Positions 51,426-60,220 of a stretch of 64,000 nt of DNA are shown piece after piece; position 1 is the first letter of the stretch, and every line of letters begins with the position of its first letter. Source of the stretch: Actinomycetota bacterium (lineage in GTDB: Bacteria > Actinomycetota > Actinomycetes > S36-B12 > CAIYMF01); NCBI GenBank assembly GCA_947455705.1, contig CANGPO010000005.1, positions 1-64,000 on the forward strand, given 5' to 3'. The position numbers and the translations under genes were made by a program. The notes beneath the pieces are model-generated. The model did not search any database, was not told the origin of the DNA, and saw nothing but the letters and a program-made list of their open reading frames with translations.

Positions 51426-52262
51426 ATGACCGATGCGTTATTGGGGGCGGTGCAGCACAATAACGTCATGGAGACCGACCAGGCAGGCGACGGCGACACA
51501 TCGCTGCATTCGCTTGCCGGTTTTCGGCCCTCAGTTGCGATCACCATGCGCGAAAATCTTTCAGCCATCCGATCCATCCCGCGATTGCTGCCAAGGTTTC
51601 CGACGAAGACCAACGTGGATCGCGATCGGGTCCCGGTGCTGCTGGTGCCGGGATTCATGTCTGGTGACTTCGCGCTCACGCCCATGAATGACAGCCTGCG
51701 CGATGCGGGCCACTGGACGTCTCGCTCGGGTATAGCCCCGAACATCGGGTGCACGGTTGAGATGGTGGGCGTGGTTGAGCGACGCGTCGAGTCCATCGCC
51801 GAGCGGACTGGACGACGTGTTGCGATCGTTGGTTGGAGCAGAGGCGGCACACTTGGCAAGATCGTTGCAGTTCGTCGCCCAGAGCTTGTCGAATCGTTGA
51901 TCACCCTGGGCACTCCGAACACCAACCCGTTGGCTGTTAACCAAACACTGGCCAGTCAGTTACAGCTGCTCACGCGATTGCAATCTATGGGTGTCCCTGG
52001 AGTTATCGGCCAAGACTGTCTGACCGGATCATGTGCGACGCAGGTTCGCCAATGGCTCGACAGTGACTTCCCCACTCACGTTCGTTACGTGTCGATGTTT
52101 TCAATGAATGACGGGGTCATTGACTGGCGCGCTTGTTTGGATCCTGCGGCCGAACATATCGAAGTCGACGCCACGCACATGGCTATGGGCGCCGAGCCGG
52201 CCGTGATTGATCGTGTGTGCGAACTTCTCGCGGGTATTGAGCCGGTCGACATCGCGGTTTAA
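51426..52262 (+). CDS. Alpha/beta hydrolase, lipase/esterase-like
   Basis: A 278-residue alpha/beta-hydrolase. The oxyanion-hole strand is VPVLLVPGFMSGDFALTP and the nucleophile elbow is VGWSRGGTLGKI. A likely aspartate and histidine of the triad occur near MNDGVIDWRA and DATHMAMG. The substrate is unknown; the LGTPNTNP segment after the elbow recalls triacylglycerol lipase-like and PGAP1-like enzymes. No signal peptide is visible. It diverges from the lipoprotein gene. Confidence 0.82.
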   Translation: MTDALLGAVQHNNVMETDQAGDGDTSLHSLAGFRPSVAITMRENLSAIRSIPRLLPRFPTKTNVDRDRVPVLLVPGFMSGDFALTPMNDSLRDAGHWTSRSGIAPNIGCTVEMVGVVERRVESIAERTGRRVAIVGWSRGGTLGKIVAVRRPELVESLITLGTPNTNPLAVNQTLASQLQLLTRLQSMGVPGVIGQDCLTGSCATQVRQWLDSDFPTHVRYVSMFSMNDGVIDWRACLDPAAEHIEVDATHMAMGAEPAVIDRVCELLAGIEPVDIAV

Positions 52263-52326
52263 CCCTCGGCGCGATGTAATGGTCGTCCCATGGCCAGCAT
52301 GAATTGGCTCGAGCGAGAGGTTTCTG

Positions 52327-53322
52327 ATGTCCCACGCCGGTGACGATTCGTCGCATCCACTTGGACCGCCGAGCGGTTTGGAGATTCCGCGCTATGCAGG
52401 CCCGGATACCTTCGCCCGCCTACCTCGCTTGGACCAGGTAGATCACGCGGCCGTTGCGATCATGGGTGTTGCCTTCGACTCAGGCGTGTCGTACCGACCA
52501 GGTGCGCGATTTGGTCCCAGTGGTATTCGTGCGGGCTCGAAACTTCTTCGTCCGTATCACCCTTTCTTGGACGTGAGTCCGTGGGGAGTGCACCAAGTCG
52601 CCGATGCGGGAGATATCGGGCCCAATCCATTCGATTTGATGGCCGCGGTTTCTGAGGTTGAGGTTGCAGCGCGTGGCTTGTTGACCAAGGCTGATCGGCT
52701 CATCACGATCGGCGGTGATCACACGATCGCACTTCCCCTCCTGCGCGTGATGGCCGAGCGGCACGGACCCATCGCCCTTGTGCACTTCGACGCGCACCTC
52801 GATACGTGGGATACGTACTTTGGTGCGCCCTATACCCATGGGACGCCGTTCCGGCGTGCCGTCGAAGAAGGTCTGCTGGATTTGGACGTCTCAGCGCACG
52901 TCGGTATCCGTGGTCCGCTATACGACCGCAAGGACTTGGTCGACGATAAGGCGTTGGGTTTTGCCATCGTCAGCACCATGGATGTTGCGCGTCGCGGAGT
53001 GGACGAGGCGATCGATCGGGTGCGGGAGCGGGTTGGCGATCGCCCTGTCTATGTCTCCATTGATATCGATGTTCTTGATCCGGCACATGCGCCGGGAACG
53101 GGCACCCCTGAACCTGGTGGTCTCACCACACGCGAGTTGCAGCTCATCCTTCGGGGGTTTTCCGATCTGCATATCGTCGGTGCCGATGTCGTTGAGGTTG
53201 CCCCGGCCTACGACCATGCCGAACTGACGACTATTGCGGCCGCAAACACTGTGTACGAACTCATGGGCCTCATCGCCTTGGAAGCCCTGTCGACACCGAA
53301 CGATCACGGAGCGGATTCATGA
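52327..53322 (+). CDS. speB: Agmatinase/ureohydrolase family enzyme
   Basis: A 331-residue binuclear manganese hydrolase of the arginase fold. All metal-binding motifs are present: [22 protein letters not shown] and [21 protein letters not shown]. It releases urea from a guanidino compound. Agmatine is the best guess, guanidinobutyrate the main alternative. The gene symbol reflects family only. It overlaps the amidase gene by 4 bases, so the two may act in one pathway for nitrogen release. Confidence 0.88.
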   Translation: MSHAGDDSSHPLGPPSGLEIPRYAGPDTFARLPRLDQVDHAAVAIMGVAFDSGVSYRPGARFGPSGIRAGSKLLRPYHPFLDVSPWGVHQVADAGDIGPNPFDLMAAVSEVEVAARGLLTKADRLITIGGDHTIALPLLRVMAERHGPIALVHFDAHLDTWDTYFGAPYTHGTPFRRAVEEGLLDLDVSAHVGIRGPLYDRKDLVDDKALGFAIVSTMDVARRGVDEAIDRVRERVGDRPVYVSIDIDVLDPAHAPGTGTPEPGGLTTRELQLILRGFSDLHIVGADVVEVAPAYDHAELTTIAAANTVYELMGLIALEALSTPNDHGADS

Positions 53323-54737
53323 CGGTGAGCCCCGGTGCGATTTCGGCGACGGCATCGGCAGTGGCACGTCGTGAGGTGTCGTGCGTCGACACGGTGACTG
53401 AAAGCCTTAACCGGATTGAACAGTTCGATGGTCAGCTTGGCTCGGTGATTGCTCTGCGCGCTGAGTTAGCTCTGCAGGAAGCCTCAGCCCTCGACGCGGT
53501 TCTTGCCGAGACTGGCGAGGTTGTTGGCCCACTGCATGGTGTGCCTGTCCTTGTGAAAGATCTCGAGAACGTTGCCGGGATGCAGACGCGCAAGGGCTCG
53601 AAGCTGTTTCAGGACGTCGCACCTGCGCAAGTAGACGAAGTCGTGCCGGCTCTCCTTCGTGCGGCCGGGGCAATCATCGTCGGTAAGACCAACCTCCCCG
53701 AGTTTGCGACGGAAGGATTCACGGACAATCTGCTTGACGGGCCGACCAAGAATCCATGGGATCTGCGTTACTCACCAGGCGGATCAAGTGGTGGTAGCGG
53801 TGCAGCGATAGCCGCCGGTTTGGCACCCATCGCAACCGGAACCGATGGTGGTGGCTCGGTGCGCATTCCCGCTGGTCTCTGTGGCCTGCTTGGCATCAAG
53901 CCGACGGTTGGCGCGATTGGTCGCTGGCCAGCACCGGATTGGCTGGACCTTTCAACATATGGTCCGTTCGCAACAACTGCCCAAGATCTCGGCTTGCTCT
54001 ATTCATTGATGACGGGCGTTGTTCCAGGTGATCCGGCCTCGGCGCCGTCATTCGGTCAGCCCGAAACCGTCTATCGACGCATCGTCGTAACTGAGCGGAC
54101 GTCACCTTGGGGTCCGCTTCCCGAGCCGGTGCGGTCGTCGTTTCTCGATGCGGCACAACGGTTTGCGGCCATGCTTGGGCTACCTGCGGAGGTGATTGAT
54201 GGGCAGGGCACGTTTGAAACTGTCGGTGATCCTGACGTGGATTGGTTCACGATGTGCACTGCAGAACATGTTGCAGCCCTGGGCCGCGAGGTAGTGATTG
54301 CCAATCTTTCGATCATGCACCCCGCCGCGGCGTCCTTTATGGAAGAAGGACTCCGCGTTGGTATTGATGACTATCTGGGAACGCGTCACCGTCGCCCGAA
54401 ATACACGCGGATCATTGATGAATTACTGGGTCAAGACACGTTGCTCCTCACGCCGATCCTGGGTGTCGAGGCAATTACGTTTGACGGTCGGCTGCCGAAC
54501 AGTGACTCGGTAGACATGCTGCCACCAGAGGTTTACTCAACCGCTTTTCAAAACATCACAGGGCATCCAGCTATCTCATTACCGGCTGGGCTTTATCCGA
54601 GCGGACTTCCGTTCGGATTGCAGGTAACAGCGCCGCGCTGGCATGACCACCAACTCATTTCGCTGAGTCGGCGCTGGGAAGATGCGTACCCCTGGCAGCG
54701 AGTTGCGCCGGGATATACGGAGTTTTCGGTTCACTGA
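53319..54737 (+). CDS. Amidase signature family enzyme
   Basis: A 472-residue amidase. The catalytic Ser-cisSer-Lys arrangement is seen as [11 protein letters not shown] (Lys) and [20 protein letters not shown] with [19 protein letters not shown]. The substrate is not predictable; it could act on an amide made or released by the adjacent agmatinase-type enzyme. GatA is unlikely, since gatB and gatC are absent. A 640-base gene-free stretch follows. Confidence 0.9.
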   Translation: MTVSPGAISATASAVARREVSCVDTVTESLNRIEQFDGQLGSVIALRAELALQEASALDAVLAETGEVVGPLHGVPVLVKDLENVAGMQTRKGSKLFQDVAPAQVDEVVPALLRAAGAIIVGKTNLPEFATEGFTDNLLDGPTKNPWDLRYSPGGSSGGSGAAIAAGLAPIATGTDGGGSVRIPAGLCGLLGIKPTVGAIGRWPAPDWLDLSTYGPFATTAQDLGLLYSLMTGVVPGDPASAPSFGQPETVYRRIVVTERTSPWGPLPEPVRSSFLDAAQRFAAMLGLPAEVIDGQGTFETVGDPDVDWFTMCTAEHVAALGREVVIANLSIMHPAAASFMEEGLRVGIDDYLGTRHRRPKYTRIIDELLGQDTLLLTPILGVEAITFDGRLPNSDSVDMLPPEVYSTAFQNITGHPAISLPAGLYPSGLPFGLQVTAPRWHDHQLISLSRRWEDAYPWQRVAPGYTEFSVH

Positions 54738-54780
54738 AAGTGCTTGTGGTGCAGAGGCTTTCAGCTTGAGAACGTACAGG

Positions 54781-54859
54781 TTATCCACCACTTTTATACA
54801 CAGGGCTGTGTACGAATGAGGCTTTGAGCGCGATCACCTGTGTATGAACCTGTGGGTAA
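54781..54859. other. Cluster of DnaA-box-like sequences
   Basis: Within 80 bases there are five words close to the DnaA box TTATCCACA: TTATCCACC and TTATACACA on the plus strand (one mismatch each), and TGTGTACGA, TGTGTATGA and TGTGGGTAA as reverse-strand copies with one to three mismatches. No replication gene is nearby. It may titrate DnaA, or the spacing may be chance in an AT-rich intergenic stretch. Confidence 0.4.
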
Positions 54860-55213
54860 AGATTCTTCGAAAAATAGTTTGGATTTCCCCTTGCATGCGT
54901 GATTGCGAGGGCGTAGAAATCTCTTACGTCCTCGCGGACGACAGGGAAGTTGGGGCAACTCGGCGGAACAGTCGGAAACAGGATGGCTCGAAGGAGAACG
55001 GCGAATCCGTCCTCGGTGGGAAACCGCAGAGGCTGTGCGTGTCAGTACAGGGAAACGCAAGGACCAACGGGCGGCCAGCCTCTGAGGTAGCGCATCGGTT
55101 TCCGGTGCGGGACCCAAGAGGGCGGTGACACCCGCAGACCAGCAAGAGCGACTTGTCGAACTTGACTGATGGCTACAGTGAGGCCCCTCGATCTCATACA
55201 TCGAGGGGCCTCA
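54860..55213 (+). ncRNA. Possible structured noncoding RNA between amidase and permease genes
   Basis: A gene-free stretch with many local hairpins: GGATGG/CCGTCC enclosing CTCGAAGGAG, CCTCGGT...ACCGCAGAGG, and CGCATCGG TTT CCGGTGCG. Several GGAAAC or GGGAAAC words could be tetraloops or receptors. It ends in a strong terminator. I could not match it to tmRNA, RNase P RNA, 6S RNA or a riboswitch class. Open frames crossing it have unnatural composition. It could be an independent RNA or a long leader. Confidence 0.35.
55179..55213 (+). terminator. Strong intrinsic terminator
   Basis: TGAGGCCCCTCGAT and ATCGAGGGGCCTCA pair perfectly over 14 bp with a 7-base loop, followed by TTTCATTG. It ends whatever is transcribed from the gene-free region. 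Confidence 0.75.
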
Positions 55214-55379
55214 TTTCATTGTGCCGTAACGGCTTTAGTCCTCTGGTATTTCGATACCTACGGCACGTTGTGTTGGAAAATTATTTGATTCTTCCTCAGC
55301 GCATGTTCATTGTTCGTTACCCTCGTGGACTGTCTGGGCCGAGCTCACATCGGTCCCACCGAGTCACGAAAGGACGCGC

Positions 55380-56855
55380 ATGGCCGTCGACACACCCCCT
55401 GAAGTCGCCACATCTTCGTGGGACCGTTGGTTTGAACTCACCAAGCGAGGATCCAACAACAATCGCGAGATTCGTGGTGGATTCGTAACCTTCTTCACGA
55501 TGGCGTACATCGTCATTTTGAACCCGCTCATCATTGGTACGGCTAAAGACGTGAACGGCCAATTCATCGGTGGCACTACCGATATTGGCAAGGCCATCGT
55601 GATGGTCACGGCTGCCACCGCTCTCGTCGCCGGTCTGATGACGATTGCGATGGGTGCGATTGGACGATTCCCAGTCGCTCTGGCTGCGGGTCTTGGTCTT
55701 AACGGTTACGTGGCGTTCACGTTGGCACCGCATATGTCGTGGGCAGACGCCATGGGACTGATCGTCCTTGAGGGTTTGATCATCGCAGCGCTGGTTCTGA
55801 CGGGTTTCCGAACTGCGGTCTTCAACGCAGTGCCCGAGCAGCTCAAGTACGCGATCGGTGTCGGAATCGGCCTTTTCATCACAATCATCGGCCTTGTCGA
55901 CGCCGGGATCGTGCGACCAGGTGTTCCGCTGATTTCGTTTGGTACCTATGGAGCACTGCGTGGCTGGCCAACGTTCGTTTTCGTATTCGGCTTACTGCTG
56001 ACCTCGGTTCTAGTGGCTCGCCATACGAAGGGGGCAATCCTCATCGGGATCGTGGCCTCCACAATCCTTTCGATGATTATCGAGGCGGTCGCACACGTTG
56101 GTCCGCACATTGGTGCAGACGGAAAGGTCGCCAATGACAACGGCTGGAGCTTGAACGTTCCGTCGTGGCCGTCCCAAGTGGTCTCAAATCCAGATCTTGG
56201 CCTGCTCGGCAAGTTCAGTCTCTTTGGCGGGTTTCAGGCAATCGGGTTTGTCGCAGCGTCACTGGCGGTCTTCTCCCTTCTTCTCAGCGACTTCTTCGAC
56301 ACGATGGGTACGGTCTTCGGCCTGGCTCATGAGGGTGAAATCCTCAACGAGGACGGGACTGTTCCGCATTTCGAAGCAGTCCTTATGGTCGATTCACTCG
56401 CGGCTGCCGCTGGTGGTGCGGCAAGTGTGTCGAGTAATACGAGCTACATCGAATCCGCATCTGGCGTTGGTGAAGGTGCCCGTACTGGTATCGCATCATT
56501 GGTAACTGGTGCGCTCTTCCTGGTTGCGATGTTCTTCTCGCCACTTGTGTCGATCGTTCCCCATGAGGCCGCAACGCCTGCCCTGGTGATCGTCGGCTTC
56601 CTGATGATGACGCAGATTCGTCATATCGATTTCACTGACTATGAGATTGGTATTCCGGCCTTCTTGACGCTCGCGTTGATGCCGTTCACCTACTCGATTT
56701 CCAACGGCATCGGTGCTGGCTTCATCACCTACGTTGTCATCAAACTGTTCAAGGGCAAGGCCAAAGAAGTCCATCCGTTGTTGTGGGTAATCGCGGCCGC
56801 ATTCGTCATCTACTTCGCATCCGACCCGATATCGCAGTTACTGCACATCGGGTAG
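55380..56855 (+). CDS. NCS2-family purine permease (AzgA/PbuG-like)
   Basis: A 491-residue transporter with about 12-14 membrane segments. It carries the family pattern FVTFFTMAYIVILNPLI near the start and FPVALAAGLGLNGYVAFTLA in the middle. The region LSDFFDTMGTVFGLAHEGEI, followed by SVSSNTSYIESASGVGEGARTG, is the conserved substrate-binding part of the AzgA group. It probably imports adenine, guanine or hypoxanthine with protons. AAAGGA precedes the ATG. The 165 bases upstream, after the terminator, show no purine-riboswitch core. Confidence 0.92.
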   Translation: MAVDTPPEVATSSWDRWFELTKRGSNNNREIRGGFVTFFTMAYIVILNPLIIGTAKDVNGQFIGGTTDIGKAIVMVTAATALVAGLMTIAMGAIGRFPVALAAGLGLNGYVAFTLAPHMSWADAMGLIVLEGLIIAALVLTGFRTAVFNAVPEQLKYAIGVGIGLFITIIGLVDAGIVRPGVPLISFGTYGALRGWPTFVFVFGLLLTSVLVARHTKGAILIGIVASTILSMIIEAVAHVGPHIGADGKVANDNGWSLNVPSWPSQVVSNPDLGLLGKFSLFGGFQAIGFVAASLAVFSLLLSDFFDTMGTVFGLAHEGEILNEDGTVPHFEAVLMVDSLAAAAGGAASVSSNTSYIESASGVGEGARTGIASLVTGALFLVAMFFSPLVSIVPHEAATPALVIVGFLMMTQIRHIDFTDYEIGIPAFLTLALMPFTYSISNGIGAGFITYVVIKLFKGKAKEVHPLLWVIAAAFVIYFASDPISQLLHIG

Positions 56856-56869
56856 CGAGCAGTCGGAAT

Positions 56870-56906
56870 CTGTGGGGTGTCGCGTCATCGACGTGGCACC
56901 CCACAG
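56870..56906 (+). terminator. Terminator after purine permease gene
   Basis: CTGTGGGGTG and CACCCCACAG pair over 10 bp, 15 bases beyond the permease stop, with a small inner CGTCATCG element. No clear T run. Confidence 0.65.
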
Positions 56907-57012
56907 GCATGCCTAACGGTGGTCGTCTGTATGTGACGGTGGGCCCTCGTAGCGCCCATGCAGTGGGACTATCCTGACGGGACAGTGAAATGAGCAACGT
57001 TAGGGAGCCGGT

Positions 57013-58017
57013 ATGTACATCCTCAACGCTTGGTACGTGGCGGCCTGGTCGACCGAGGTTAGTCGCGAGCCTGCTCGAAGGGTGATCTGTGAAATCCCGG
57101 TCGTGCTGTATCGCACTGAGGCCGGTGAGGCAGTGGCACTCGAGGATCGCTGCCCGCACCGCGGATACCCACTTTCGCCTGGACGACTCGTCGGAGACAA
57201 CATCGAGTGTGGGTATCACGGTTTTACTTTCGACGGCTCGGGAACCTGCGTTCGAGTGCCCGCCCAAGACATCATCCCGAAGCAGGCCTTCGTCCGGTCA
57301 TTTCCGTTGGTGGAGAAGGATGGTTGGGTGTGGATCTGGACAGGACAAAAGGAACTCGCCGATGAATCGAAGGTTCCTGATACGCATTGGATGTCTGATC
57401 CAGAGTGGGTGACGGTAACGCATAGTTTCCACTTCGCGTGCCGTGCTGAGTTGATCCATGACAACCTTCTCGATCTCACTCACGAGTCTTTTATTCACAC
57501 GTCCACGGTTGGCGACGACTACATCTACAAGCACGGCATCACCGTGGAAGTGGACGGCGATGTCGTGTCGGCAGATCGTCTGATGCCGGGTGTGGTGGCT
57601 CCTCCGCTGTATGCCCGAACGATGGCGACGGAAGGCTTGTACGACCGCTTCCACTGCACTGTCTTCTACCCGCCCGGATACTTGCTGCTGCACTCCGGGA
57701 TCACGGGGGAAGGTCGTCCGCGTGAAGAGGGATACCTGATCAAGGTGCTGAATGGGATCACGCCGATTGATGCGCACAACTCGTGGTACTACTACGCCTT
57801 CTCGCGCAACTTCGGCGTCGATCAACACTGGGCAACTGAAGAATTGGTCACCGGGCTTGCAACCGTTCTTGAGGAAGATAAGGACGCGCTGGAGTGGCAA
57901 GAGATTGGGTTGCGGTCGCGGCCCTACGACGTACGTGACTCGCTCATCGCTCAGGATGCTGGCGTTGCCAAGGCGCGCAAGGTCATGGAGCGGTTGCTTG
58001 CCGCGGAAAAGCAGTAA
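57013..58017 (+). CDS. Rieske oxygenase, VanA-like
   Basis: A 334-residue terminal oxygenase. The Rieske [2Fe-2S] site is CPHRGYPLSPG near residue 47 and ECGYHGFTFDG near 66. The catalytic iron ligands are in ELIHDNLLDLTHESFIHTS. Overall size and the opening YILNAWYVAAWSTEV are typical of vanillate O-demethylase-type enzymes, which remove methyl groups or hydroxylate aromatic acids. No reductase gene is adjacent, so electrons must come from elsewhere. Its stop overlaps the following small gene by one base. Confidence 0.87.
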   Translation: MYILNAWYVAAWSTEVSREPARRVICEIPVVLYRTEAGEAVALEDRCPHRGYPLSPGRLVGDNIECGYHGFTFDGSGTCVRVPAQDIIPKQAFVRSFPLVEKDGWVWIWTGQKELADESKVPDTHWMSDPEWVTVTHSFHFACRAELIHDNLLDLTHESFIHTSTVGDDYIYKHGITVEVDGDVVSADRLMPGVVAPPLYARTMATEGLYDRFHCTVFYPPGYLLLHSGITGEGRPREEGYLIKVLNGITPIDAHNSWYYYAFSRNFGVDQHWATEELVTGLATVLEEDKDALEWQEIGLRSRPYDVRDSLIAQDAGVAKARKVMERLLAAEKQ

Positions 58018-58442
58018 TGCAGCTGATCCTTCGTCAGCCCGCAGCTAGAGATGCCGGTGATGGATCGACCGGAGTTGTAGTTGCGGCGAGCCCTGACACG
58101 TTCGGCCGCGAGCAATGGCAGTGGGATGTTCGCATCTGCGAGTCCGAGGCTGGTTTCGATGTAGCCGTCGCGCATAATGTCGAGTCGATCGAGGTGGTGG
58201 AGGAGTCGATCGATGTCTCTGCATCGTTTGAAGCGACGCGTGAGGTAGCTGAGTTGTGGCTGGCTGTTGTTGTTAAGAAGCCAGTGATCCACGGTCAATT
58301 CCGTCTCGAGGCCGGCGATGTGGCGGTGTGGGAGGGTGACGATCCAGTGCGAATCCGCGTGCAAGCCGTAGAAGATGACGCTCGACTTCAATTGGTTCGA
58401 ATCAGGCGGCGGGACGGTAAGGCGGCGCGCTGGGTCCCGTAA
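58017..58442 (+). CDS. Conserved small protein of unknown function, coupled to Rieske oxygenase
   Basis: I do not recognise this 141-residue protein. It lacks cysteine pairs, so it is not a ferredoxin. The sequence is acidic and beta-rich: two similar halves rich in Val and Glu (VESIEVVEESIDVSASFEA), ending with RLEAGDVAVWEGDDPVRIRV and LQLVRIRRR. The C-terminal part has a cupin-like feel. The ATG overlaps the stop of the VanA-like gene, so co-production with the oxygenase is expected. It may be an accessory factor. Confidence 0.65.
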   Translation: MQLILRQPAARDAGDGSTGVVVAASPDTFGREQWQWDVRICESEAGFDVAVAHNVESIEVVEESIDVSASFEATREVAELWLAVVVKKPVIHGQFRLEAGDVAVWEGDDPVRIRVQAVEDDARLQLVRIRRRDGKAARWVP

Positions 58443-58563
58443 CAGGTGGTCTTGTCCGGTCACGATGAGCCGGGCTAGACTAATCCTGAATGGCCGTTCA
58501 GGATGTGCGCGATTGCGTATGTGGCTGTCGGCTCGTCTTGACTACCGTATCTAGGGAGTTCTG

Positions 58564-59652
58564 GTGGAGCGTCGTACCCTGCCCGGTCCTGATTACTACG
58601 ACCCCGCGATTTTTGAACTGGAGAAGGAGAACGTCTTCTTCAGGTCGTGGCTGCTCGTTGGCCTCGCCCAGCAGATCCCGAACCCTGGTGATTGGTTCAC
58701 CTTCAACATCTTCGACGAGTCGGTGCTGATCTCTCGCGGAGATGACGAGCAGATTCGCGCCTTCTACAACGTGTGCACGCATCGTGGCTCCCGTCTGCGT
58801 GAAGAAGCCAGTGGCTCGGAGAAGCACGTGTTCGCTTGCCCCTACCACGCGTGGTGCTTCTCGCTCGAGGGTGAGCTCGTCGGAACCCCACGTGTGGGCA
58901 AGGATGAGTTCGATCGCTCCAAGTGGGGACTTCGTCCCGTCCACGTTGACGTGTGGCAGGGGATGATCTGGATCAATATGGATCGCGAGACTCCCATGTC
59001 GTTGCATGACTGGATGCTCGACAACAACGACAACATGCTCACGTTCGAGCGGTTCAACATTGATCAACTTCATCGCACTCGGATTTCTGAGTGGGTTGTC
59101 GAGAGCAACTGGAAGATCGTCATCGAGAACTACAGCGAATGTCTGCACTGTCCGACGGTGCACCCAGAACTCGTCAAGGCTGTGCCGATTTACAAGACGG
59201 GTTGGGTTTTTGAACCTGGTCGTGACGATGGTGGCGTTCATGCTGTTGCCGGCGTCGAAGGCCCAGCGGGTATGGGGGATGTCATGCTGATGCCGGCGAT
59301 GACGGATGTTGAAGGTGAGTCTGTATTCGGTGGATCGATGTTCCCGAACATGTTTATGGACATCACCGGCACGAACATCGTCATCTCACAGGTCGTTCCG
59401 CTGACGCCGACCACCACGCGCGTTCAGTCGTGGTACATGTTCCACCCGGATCAGTTGAACTCACCGGGTTTCGACCCGACAGATATCTACGCTTTCAACG
59501 ATCTTGTGACCGAGCAGGACAACTCTGTGTGTGTTCGTGCTCAGCATGGAGCCACCTCGCGTGCGTACCTTGACGGCGGGATTTACCCTGATAAGGACGA
59601 GTTCGTCCTCGACTTCAACATGAACTACCTGCGTCACCGCGACGGAAAGTAG
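58564..59652 (+). CDS. Rieske ring-hydroxylating oxygenase alpha subunit-like
   Basis: A 362-residue oxygenase of the RHO alpha group. The Rieske cluster motifs are CTHRGSRLREE near residue 70 and FACPYHAWCFSLEG near 93. The mononuclear iron site is NYSECLHCPTVHPEL, and VVESNWKIVIENY upstream is conserved. Relatives act on aromatic acids or on quaternary amines such as betaine and carnitine; the substrate cannot be fixed. The start is GTG after TCTAGGGAGTTCTG. No beta subunit or reductase lies next to it. Confidence 0.87.
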   Translation: MERRTLPGPDYYDPAIFELEKENVFFRSWLLVGLAQQIPNPGDWFTFNIFDESVLISRGDDEQIRAFYNVCTHRGSRLREEASGSEKHVFACPYHAWCFSLEGELVGTPRVGKDEFDRSKWGLRPVHVDVWQGMIWINMDRETPMSLHDWMLDNNDNMLTFERFNIDQLHRTRISEWVVESNWKIVIENYSECLHCPTVHPELVKAVPIYKTGWVFEPGRDDGGVHAVAGVEGPAGMGDVMLMPAMTDVEGESVFGGSMFPNMFMDITGTNIVISQVVPLTPTTTRVQSWYMFHPDQLNSPGFDPTDIYAFNDLVTEQDNSVCVRAQHGATSRAYLDGGIYPDKDEFVLDFNMNYLRHRDGK

Positions 59653-59657
59653 TTCGG

Positions 59658-59677
59658 CGGGTTCTTTAACGAACCCG
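59658..59677 (+). terminator. Short hairpin after Rieske oxygenase gene
   Basis: CGGGTTC and GAACCCG pair over 7 bp around TTTAAC, 5 bases after the oxygenase stop. Weak but well placed. Confidence 0.5.
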
Positions 59678-59715
59678 TGAGGTTTGAGGCTGGTTAAAGG
59701 GGGAATGATCGAGTC

Positions 59716-60084
59716 ATGACTAATGCACGACGCTCAACGGCGTACACCGCGGTTGCCTCTGAGGCGGCCAAGGATCCGATGAGTTTCCTTTCGCGTGTCA
59801 CTGCCGTGCCGGGCATGGTTCGTGACGTTCTCCTTGGCCGCTACGCGGGCCTCGGCAAGGGCAAACTGTTTTTGATGGTGCTTGCCGTCGGATACATCGT
59901 GTCACCGATCGATCTTCTGCCAGAGGCGCTCCTGACGATTCCAGGTTTGGCCGATGACGCCGTTGTCGCCGCGTGGCTGATTGGTTCGGTTCTCACCGAA
60001 TCGACCCGCTATTTGGAGTATCGCGGGGCGGTCGATGTGACCGATAACCCGAGCGTGATACCGGGCGAAATCATCCGTCCGTAG
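59716..60084 (+). CDS. YkvA-family (DUF1232) membrane protein
   Basis: A 122-residue protein with the DUF1232 core LFLMVLAVGYIVSPIDLLPE followed by IPGLADDAVVAAWLIGSV. One or two membrane-associated helices are likely. The molecular role of the family is unknown. It stands alone between the Rieske and SulP genes. In the 135 bases after it, GACGCATGC occurs twice as a direct repeat. Confidence 0.88.
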   Translation: MTNARRSTAYTAVASEAAKDPMSFLSRVTAVPGMVRDVLLGRYAGLGKGKLFLMVLAVGYIVSPIDLLPEALLTIPGLADDAVVAAWLIGSVLTESTRYLEYRGAVDVTDNPSVIPGEIIRP

Positions 60085-60220
60085 CTGCCTAGCCCGCCGG
60101 GACGCATGCTTTTGCCGACCAAGTGACGCATGCAGGCCCTACGTAGCGACAGTGGGTTCGGTTCGGTGCTAGCGTGCTGGCGATCGTGAGTATTCCTCCG
60201 TCGTCAGATCAAGGGATCAG

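Noticed and set aside
54781-54859. Chromosomal replication origin
   Set aside because: No dnaA, dnaN or recF nearby and the boxes are imperfect; reported only as a DnaA-box-like cluster.
55030-55110. Resemblance to a c-di-GMP-I riboswitch (ACAGGGAAACGCAAGG and GAGGTAGCG)
   Set aside because: The order and spacing of the conserved core (GGCAAACC, GACGCAAAGCC, GGTAGCGGGG) are not met, and the region ends in a terminator far from any matching gene start.
54794-55201. 135-residue minus-strand frame in the gene-free region
   Set aside because: Composition is Arg/Ser/Pro-rich without a family pattern, there is no ribosome binding site, and it crosses stable hairpins and a terminator.
55214-55379. 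Purine riboswitch ahead of the purine permease
   Set aside because: The paired core expected of purine riboswitches (for example the GTCTCTACC-type junction) was not seen.
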